This document shows, one piece after another, positions 57,151 to 64,000 of a stretch of DNA of 64,000 bases (position 1 is the stretch's first letter; the number at the start of each line of letters is the position of its first letter). Made by a program: the position numbers and the translations under genes. Location: positions 1-64,000 of the forward strand of contig JAOBSW010001197.1 of the NCBI GenBank assembly GCA_026214975.1, written 5' to 3'. Source of the DNA: Gentiana macrophylla. Lineage: Eukaryota; Streptophyta; Magnoliopsida; Gentianales; Gentianaceae. Under the pieces are notes generated by a model, which saw nothing but the letters and a program-made list of their open reading frames with translations, was not told where the DNA came from and made no database searches.

Positions 57151-57626
57151 CGATTAAAATTACGGCATAAAAATACGTTACAAAATAATTGAAAACTGCC
57201 ATAAATTACCATATGTGACGCGACTTACATGAACAATGTGTTACATAATTATTGAAAAGTGCCATAAATTACCATATGTGACGCGACTTACGTGAATAGT
57301 GTGTCAAGTATGTCAGATGATTCAAGAGTATTACACATTTGTATAGAGTATAGACCACAAAGGGAGGTCATTAATATAAAAGCCGTGCTACACACCACGA
57401 ACCTAATAGAAAAGTTAACCGGCCTGCTATTACGTAAACATAGACCCTTGAGATGGGCACATCTAACCATTTAACATCCACTGGTTACAAACGTGTGGCC
57501 ACCCGGTGTAGGCACTCTCTATGGATGTTAAGGATTCTCGAAAACTCATACCTAACCATGATCAATCTAACATGCATAATGTATATGCTCTGACATAAGA
57601 TTAAACAAATAAATAAATATTAATTA
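57151..57626. other. Right flank of the Tat element with a 62-bp direct duplication
   Basis: ATTGAAAACTGCCATAAATT (57189) recurs as ATTGAAAAGTGCCATAAATT (57251), and both are followed by ACCATATGTGACGCGACTTA. Otherwise no gene is seen; short open frames on both strands (57288-57474) overlap each other and have no recognised domain. Confidence 0.6.
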
Positions 57627-57628
57627 AT

Positions 57629-57701
<73 letters not shown>
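57627..57701. repeat. (TAA)n microsatellite
   Basis: About 22 TAA units with a few TTAATTAA interruptions at the left edge. Confidence 0.95.
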
Positions 57702-57703
<2 letters not shown>

Positions 57704-58235
57704 TCAAAATCATAACATAGTAATTCATGCTGACTGGATCCTACATGATAGTGTACTAGACATACAATCTGCCGGAACCGAATCGGATCTCGAGGTGCTC
57801 GCAGTTGCGGTGGTAGCTCTCGCAATTGCGGGGGCGCCGATTCCCATTCTTTTCCGGTCGATCGACTGTAACGGATGTCAACAGTGAAACGAATCAAATC
57901 TGAAAAGGCACGAACGATAGATCTCCTAGGAAACACCGAATCACGTAGTTGATCTCCTCACGATTTGTTCTTGATCCTAGTTGGTCGTAATCTAAAAAGG
58001 CACGAACGATAGATTTCCTAGGAAACACCGAATCACGTAGTTGATCTCCTCACGATTTGTTCTAGATTTATCAATAATGATGTATCAACCAATGACCGGA
58101 CCGCACCGTTTTTTTCCCTATTTTCTTTCTCACAATTCGGCCGACCCCATGCTGCTCTGTTTTTTTTTTTTTTTTTTTTTTTTGATACTCACGTGTACGA
58201 CAAGTGGTATATATATGGTAGATTTCTTGGGTATT
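57702..58235. other. Gene-free stretch with a 91-bp tandem duplication and a T run
   Basis: AAAGGCACGAACGATAGAT followed by TCACGTAGTTGATCTCCTCA occurs at about 57903-57970 and again at 57994-58061, two units differing at few positions. A T run lies at 58161-58182. No gene. Confidence 0.7.
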
Positions 58236-58456
58236 GGGTAATATTATATGAGCATTGTTAATGGTACCAAATCCAATATACTCGAGCATCGCATCTATGT
58301 AAAATTCGATTTTTTAAGGGTTGAAATAACACATTTCGACTTTACGGGGGTTGAAATAACACATTTCGATTCCTAAAAAATCGAATTTTACATAGATATG
58401 GTACCCGAGTATATTGAGTGTAGTGCTATTAACAATGCCCATATTATATTTATCCC
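58236..58456. mobile_element. Foldback MITE, about 220 bp
   Basis: Inverted arms: AGCATTGTTAATGGTACC and ATCTATGTAAAATTCGATTT on the left, AAATCGAATTTTACATAGAT and GCTATTAACAATGCCCATAT on the right. Outer ends are about GGGTAATATTATATG and CATATTATATTTATCCCC. The loop carries a direct repeat GGGTTGAAATAACACATTTC (twice, 58319 and 58347). Family not identified. Confidence 0.7.
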
Positions 58457-59191
58457 CTTTTTTAGTATTTTTTTTATAAATATAAATAATCATTAGAGTT
58501 TACTATAAAGAGACTAAAATGACTTAAATACCCTTAATGGTCAAAGAGTGTTTTACAACAAACTATAACATTTTGTATAATTTTTTTTTTTTTTTTTGCT
58601 TAAATTTTGTATAAATGTTTACGGCTTAGATACATTTTTGGTATAAATGCTTAATGGACTGCTATTAAATGACATGTTTACGGCTTGAATGAAATACCAA
58701 AAACAGAATTTCGAGGTAAAGGGTAGAAATGGAAATGTGCTCTGGATGGAGCAAAGTTGCTCCGGCAATAGCGCCAGCATTTATTAACAATTGCATTCTT
58801 ATATTTTAGGTTAAAGGTTGTAAATGACAGGTTTTAATCTAAAATGGTTAAGAAGGATAAACATATAGTAACACGTATAGTAACACATGTACAAAAATAT
58901 AGTAACACTTATAGTGACCGTCATTCTCAACCATTTAAGTATAAAATATGTCCTTATGGACTCTGACCCCTTTTTATTTTTATCCTTATGCTAAAGGAAG
59001 AAAGAAAAAAAGAACAATATCTTTTTTTTCCCACCTTCGACAACAGTTTTTTCCTGGGCATTAATGAATGTACTAACCAAACTATAATATGTTCAAAAAA
59101 AAAAAAAAAAAACAAACAAACTATAATAATATATTAATAAACTAACACTCCTTCCGTTGTTTTTTAACTGTTATTTTATAAAATTTGATTT

Positions 59192-59194
<3 letters not shown>
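58457..59194. other. Gene-free AT-rich stretch
   Basis: Contains T runs (about 58580-58598), an A run (59095-59112) and repeated ATAGTAACACRTATAGT-like phrases near 58868-58915. No credible gene or complete element. Confidence 0.6.

Positions 59195-59262
<68 letters not shown>
59195..59262. repeat. (TA)n microsatellite
   Basis: About 33 TA dinucleotides in a row. Confidence 0.95.
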
Positions 59263-59264
<2 letters not shown>

Positions 59265-59309
59265 AATGCCAATGCCGTCATTCCTCACAGAATCTGAAAT
59301 TCCTAAAGT

Positions 59310-59596
59310 AAAAAGAATTTAGGGCCCTCGACCCATGTGAAAAAAAAATCTCACAACTATTTGTAAGGTATACTATGTTGATGAGCGTTATAAAAAATAT
59401 AAGAGAATTTGATTAAAATTTCTTTCACTGAATTTGGCTATCAATTTGGGTCTTACCAGTTTTTTTAGCTTGAGTAAAAAATAAAAATTGACCTAAAATA
59501 CACTAATATTACATGAAAACGGAGGCCCAAAAATTGCAAATTTCGGCGGGGGCCCTAGGCCACGGCCTTGTTGGCCTGCCCCCAGGGACGGCTCTG
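59310..59596 (-). mobile_element. hAT-type transposon end, remnant
   Basis: The right edge read on the minus strand is CAGAGCCGTCCCTGGGGGCA (59596 leftward), the familiar terminal inverted repeat form of plant hAT elements, followed by their usual GGCCTAGGGCCCCCG sub-terminal text. GGGCCCTCGACCC at about 59322-59334 may belong to the opposite sub-terminal region, but no second terminal repeat is seen. No transposase. Confidence 0.55.
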
Positions 59597-59599
59597 ACC

Positions 59600-59790
59600 A
59601 ATGCAGTATTTATTGTTTTTTTAAGGCTACAAATACCATCAATCATTGTAATCTAGGTGTTTGTGAAAATATTTGTGTAATTCTGTGCATAATAAAAGTT
59701 CTCATTTTCTGTCCGTGGAGTAGTCGGCACAATGCCGAAAACTGTAACGCATCGTTCCCGGACACCAAGTCATTATCCGAAAAAGAACGT
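59600..59790 (+). repeat. Copia LTR remnant (R-U5 part)
   Basis: TACAAATACC, then AATAAAAGTTCTCATTTTCT and GTCCGTGGAGTAGTCGGCAC with AATGCCGAAAACTG. The CCGTGGA...GGC...TTGCCGAA phrase is characteristic of the R-U5 part of many plant copia LTRs. The upstream part is replaced by the hAT-like end. Boundaries uncertain. Confidence 0.45.
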
Positions 59791-60770
59791 TTGGTATGTA
59801 TAACATTAAATATACTTAACATTATACGTAATTCTTATATCATCGTATCATAACAAAGCGATGCGGAAGCTAAGGGACTCAGGAAAATAACGTAACAAGA
59901 TCGATAAAAAGTTACAAAGCTGCCAAACTTACTAGTAGATAAGATCTTTTACAACATTCGAAATCTAAGGTCTTTACAAACCAAACTTAACTTATCTTAC
60001 ATATGTCTAAGAATACAAACCAAACTAATAGTATCCTCAACAAAATCGTCATCATCACCCTGCCAATCTTCTCAGGGAGGGGAAAACATACATAACATAA
60101 AAGGGGTAAGTACATTGAGTAATTAGTAAAAGGTAGAAGTCATTGAATATCGTGCTTTATAAAGTTTGGAAAGTAAAAACATACATTATTAGTTAATCAC
60201 ATTTTCATTACTTTACCATTCTTACATCTACCGTATCGCTTCATGTCCCATAACATGTCATGAGTTCCCTATTTGTTTTTAACTTAACTTATCTTTGATA
60301 CACCAATGATCCAAGGGCACTACGCACGATGCTGCTCATCGTGAAAACTTCATATGCAACCCGTAAATAATATGAGCATAATTCCCCAAAACATATACAG
60401 TATGGGCTTAAATTCCCAATAGTGACCGGCGGATGGGTTTAATTCCAATGTTTATCTCTCGTTCTCACATTGCGATATTGTACTATGCCTAACTAAGCAT
60501 CAGAGGCATTTAATCTTTTAACTAGTCACATACGTTGTTTATACATTAACTACCCTTATGTACTATTCAAGTAAAAGCTCGCTTAACTCTACTACACCCT
60601 CATCCTACTCCATTTAGATACTAACCAAACCTAGCATTCACAGACATTGACAAGTACTGACTCATCAAATTACAAGACCAATTCTAGGTTTCCGTCGGTG
60701 CCGTACGTCATCTCGCTAAGAAAGTTCATACGGTACCGGAACTAAACGCATCATAAACCAATTCAAGGCT
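59791..60770. repeat. Possible diverged LTR (chromovirus-like), uncertain
   Basis: AT-rich with text such as AAAGCGATGCGGAAGCTAAG, ATAACATGTCATGAGTTCCC and GGGCACTACGCACGATGCTG, which remind me of Tekay/Del-type LTRs in reverse. I found no terminal pair or target duplication, so this is a suggestion only. No gene in it. Confidence 0.22.
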
Positions 60771-62008
60771 TTGTCACATAATTTCATGTCTTTTATAACC
60801 TTTAGAACTACAAATCAAGCTAAGTATCAAAACAACATTTGTCACGTACTCCATTGGCTACCAAATCGCATATTTATATTTTTTGAAAAAGAAAATAACA
60901 CCACACTACTATACATTATACTTATATATCATCTTTCCTATCAAAGAGGGTACATAGTCAATATGAGAGGAAATAAACATCTCTAATATACTACCACATG
61001 CACTATGTAAATAGTTGAATATGTAGTTACATATATATAGCTTTTGCGTAATTTTTTTTAATTTTTTGTTTTCTGGGAAAATAATTTTCTTCCTCTTTTT
61101 CTAAACCTGTTGCGTCTCAGAAAGTCAAAAAATATTAAAAAGCTAAATTAATGTACTGCTGCTGCTCCCTCGGGCACAAAGCGTATATTCATTCAAAACC
61201 TTTTTGTTAATTTTGTTTTTAATAAAACATAATATTATACTGATAACAATTGCCGATAAGGCATTAGCTCAGGTTTCTGGTTCGAATTTCATTGGGGACA
61301 AAAATATGCGTGAGTTTATTTCTTTCGTATTCGTCAATGAGCAGTGCAGAAAATTCCTATCCAACAACCATAAAACAACACATCTAACTTAGAATTACGA
61401 AGAGTTAAAGGATTTCAAACGACAACCACTATGCCCAATTTGATTACCAACACCATAAACAATTCAAAAACCTAAGATTCCGAAAGAGGGTTGTTTTCAT
61501 ACATTTTCTAATCGCCTTAAAACTTGTGTCAAAATGATCCGTGTCTCGTGGCGTGGCCCGGTGATCGTTTCTCTCTATTTTGATTTGAAAAACAATGCCC
61601 GATTTCTGATTTATGTTGAAGATTCTATTCTTTTTGTTTTCTTCTCCAAAGCTCAAAGTTGCCTTCGTGTTGTTTTTTTTTTCTTTCTGAAAGAATCCCA
61701 AACTGATTGGAATTTTTTTTAAATCTTAAATAAAAAAAAATAAACTTCCTGTCAGTTATTTTTAATCCAAAAATTAAAAGAAAAATAATAATAAATCCCA
61801 AACTTAAAAAAAAAAGGACAACATTCCCATTTCGTAAAATTTGGAATATTACACAAACCACGTTAAATCTCTGTGTTTTCTTGTTTCCATTCTTGTTTTT
61901 TTTTTAAATTTAATATGTTTTTTTTTTGTTTAATCTGTTAAATCTGAGTTTTTGTTTGCAATCCTTTACAACATGACCCTCAATGAAATCATTTCAAATT
62001 TTCTCTTA
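60771..62008. other. Gene-free AT-rich stretch left of the LINE
   Basis: Short open frames on both strands (longest about 85 codons) overlap each other and show only low-complexity text. Several T and A runs. No element recognised. Confidence 0.5.
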
Positions 62009-63592
62009 TCTTTTTATTTTATTTTTTTATTTTATTTTTTTTGTTGAGAAAACAAAGGTTTTATTCTTCGTTATCAGCGGAAATAGCAAGGGAAACATGA
62101 GGTGGGGGAGATGAACCCCATTCTAGAGTTCCTACTAGACCAATGCCTTCTTTAGCTAGTAAATGAGCAAGTACATTTCCTTGTCTCTTAACAAAAGAAA
62201 ATGAGACAAAAATAAAAGCAGGTAACATTCTACGACAATCCTCTATTATCGTACCAACAAGTGAGAGATCTTCATTGTGTGCTAAGAGACGATGATATGT
62301 GGAAAGAGAGTCTCCTTCAAATATAACTCGAAAACATCCCCAGGTGAGAGCATACACAATGGCATGATACATCGCTAAAGCTTCTCCAACCTCAACTTCA
62401 AACCTTCCTTCTAATTTTTTGGAGAATGAGTTGAGAGTTCTACCGTGGTTATCTCGAATCAAACCTCCAATAGTTGTCTCAGTTTCTCCAAACGCCGCAT
62501 CAACGTTAAATTTATATTGTGCTGCCTCCGGAGGCTGTCATACTGAGGACCATTCATTCATATTGTAGCTCGAAACTGGATTTTTGGCTACATGGAAGTA
62601 TTCTGTCGCCTCTGCCTGAGATTTAAGCAATGATGAGTTAAGATGTATATCTTTTCTATCAAAAATCCATGAACAACGTGCTTTCCAAATGGTCCATATG
62701 AGAGTAACTATTTGTGTTGCTTCGATGCCTTCATGCGTATTTAAGAGTTCTTCTAGAAAATCTAGAAAGGAGTGGACGCGTAGGGAGCTCAAATAGTTAC
62801 CGTAGGGGGATGACTTCCAAAACGCTTTAGGGATGTCATGTTCGAAAAGACAATGCCAGGAAGTTTCTTCGGATCTCTTGCACACCTGACACAAGCCATC
62901 GCCAATTCCTCTTGAACGCAAACCAGAAGCTGTCGAGAGAGCGTTATTCATTAGCTTTCACATGAAATGAATGATACGCGGTTTAACCCTCAACTGCCAA
63001 AGACCATTCCACACCTTTCGGTTTCCTCTTGACAATGACGGTTCCTCTCCTTTGATGGCTCGATACTTAGAGTCCCATGCCAAAATGTAACCCGTTTTAA
63101 TAGAGTCCCATGCCAAAATGTAACCCGTTTTAATAGAATATACTCCATTCTTTGAAAAATGCCAAATTAATTTGTCCTATGCAGGATGGGTGGATAATGG
63201 GATTGAGAGGACTTTATCAGCTTCATAAAGGTTAAACACATTTCGAATAAGGTCTTCTTTCCATAAGCGAGATGTTGTAATGATTAAGCAACTAACTCGA
63301 GAATCAAGGAGGGAGACTTGATCAACGTGAGCATGAAAAGATGGTAAAATAGGCAGCCATGGGTCTTTAGAAATATTAATGGAAGTACCACTACCAACTC
63401 TCCACCGTAAGCCCTGTGCAAGAAGGTATTTTCATTGTAAAATTCCTCTCCAAATAGCTGAGGGATATCCTGAAATCATGGCCTCCATAAAATCTTTTGC
63501 TTCAAAATATTTTCCTTTAAGAATACGAGCTGAGATAGAATTGGGATCATGTAAAATCCTCTATGCTTGCTTGGCCAAAAGGGCTTTTTTCC
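62009..63592 (-). pseudogene. LINE ORF2 C-terminal part with 3' tail
   Basis: Read on the minus strand from 63592: KALLAKQA, ARILKGKYFEAKDFMEAM, GLRWRVGSGTSINISKDPW, VKPRIIHFM, then the zf-RVT finger (GDGLCQVCKRSEETSWHCLF: C-x2-C...H) in the 137-codon frame 62951-62538. The RNase H-like domain (RVT_3 type) follows in 62462-62061: EVEVGEALAMYHAIVYALTW, VIFEGDSLSTYHRL, VKRQGNVLAHLLAKEG. The order is that of plant L1-like LINEs. A T/A-rich tail (62009-62043, TTTTATTTTATT) marks the 3' end. There is a 33-bp in-frame duplication at about 63085-63140 (SIKTGYILAWD twice). Stops at 63575, 63440, 63178 and 62957. Confidence 0.85.
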
Positions 63593-63667
63593 ATTCTTAC
63601 GGCAGTTTTTCCGGTCATCCGGCATTTCTCCATTCCTACGGCGTCCCTTTGCTCCGATGGCAACACC
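63593..63667 (+). other. Junction between the two opposed LINE segments
   Basis: The minus-strand LINE reading fails near 63592, and plus-strand LINE 5' sequence starts here. Two copies of CCATTC(T/C)TACGGC (63591 and 63630) lie just ahead of the ORF2 ATG. Confidence 0.6.
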
Positions 63668-64000
63668 ATGAAAATTCTAGCGTGGAACTGTAGAGGATTA
63701 GGCAAACCGATTGCTCTCAAAGCTCTCTGGCGATTGGTCACTAAAAACCAACCATCCCTCGTGTTTCTTTCAGAAACGAAATCCACCTCATCTCGAATGA
63801 ACTGGATCCATGCATCTCTAGGGTTTCAACATGGTTATTATGTGGCCTCAATTGGTAGAAGTGGCGGCTTAGCATTGTTGCGGTCAACAGATGTCAGAAT
63901 TACACTACATAATTCTTCCCCAGGTCATATAGATGTACGTGTTGATGATACAGACTCCTTTTCTTGGCGTTTCACGGGTTTTTATGGAAATCTGGATGCA
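63668..64000 (+). CDS. LINE ORF2 start: APE-type endonuclease domain, runs off the window
   Basis: Open for 111 codons from ATG 63668 to the window edge without a stop. It starts MKILAWNCRGLGKPIALKAL, with the conserved Asn of WNCRG, and SLVFLSETK carries the catalytic Glu of the endonuclease/exonuclease/phosphatase fold. Then SGGLALLRS and FSWRFTGFYGNLDA lead toward the next block (GFYG.P form). This endonuclease nicks target DNA to prime reverse transcription. It is intact as far as visible and points away from the other LINE half. Confidence 0.88.
   Translation, partial: MKILAWNCRGLGKPIALKALWRLVTKNQPSLVFLSETKSTSSRMNWIHASLGFQHGYYVASIGRSGGLALLRSTDVRITLHNSSPGHIDVRVDDTDSFSWRFTGFYGNLDA

Noticed and set aside
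57288..57474. 60-codon frames on both strands in the right flank
   Set aside because: They overlap each other on opposite strands with no known motif; expected by chance.

Overview
The window is repeat-rich nuclear DNA from a flowering plant, probably a eudicot. The evidence is plant-type Ty3/gypsy (Tat and Athila lineages) and Ty1/copia (SIRE-like) retroelements, primer sites matching plant tRNA-Asp, tRNA-Asn and tRNA-iMet, a plant LINE, and Stowaway-like, hAT-like and foldback MITE sequences. I see no intact host gene, rRNA, tRNA gene or CRISPR array. The species cannot be named from this sequence.

Most of the window (6263-57145) is a single nest. The oldest layer is a minus-strand Tat-type element with 649-bp LTRs at 6263-6911 and 56497-57145, flanked by the 5-bp duplication AAATA (6258-6262 and 57146-57150). 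Read from right to left it holds a tRNA-Asn primer site, gag, protease, reverse transcriptase, RNase H, a second RNase H and the start of integrase. After these come a 100-bp tandem-repeat tract and an antisense ORF on the plus strand. Four things broke it up. (i) Solo LTR F (8993-10462, TSD ATCGC) lies in the antisense ORF. (ii) The Athila-like element B (12528-40070, minus) lies in integrase; it is joined on its left to a second, truncated copy B' (11808-12527), so one LTR is shared in tandem. (iii) A copia element C (42219-52369, minus, TSD AGGGT) lies in reverse transcriptase. (iv) Solo LTR E (52816-54448, TSD ATCTC) lies between protease and reverse transcriptase. Element B is itself split by Athila-like element D (14560-30357, plus, TSD ATCAT).

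The left flank (1-6257) contains one end of another minus-strand copia element (LTR 1929-3634), a GC-rich unidentified stretch, a 308-bp foldback MITE, a Stowaway-like MITE and an ATT microsatellite. The right flank (57151-64000) contains short duplications, TAA and TA microsatellites, another foldback MITE, a hAT-type end, LTR remnants and a LINE. The LINE's 3' part runs on the minus strand and an ORF2 start runs on the plus strand, head to head.

The observation I rate highest is a shared promoter architecture. Four different gypsy-type LTR families here (D, B, E, F) each carry their own palindromic box, and in each family the boxes are paired with centres about 21 bp (two helical turns) apart. 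In D, B and E, and for one of the two pairs in F, they lie upstream of a TATA-like box. Element D also has these boxes inside the element, upstream of each of two extra ORFs that follow integrase, as if each ORF had its own promoter module. D also has a short basic ORF with a CCHC knuckle after integrase.

Most coding regions are broken by single-base shifts and stops. Many differences between sister LTRs fall in CAG/CTG/CCG-like contexts, so part of the damage may be base-calling error or methylation-linked change rather than old decay.
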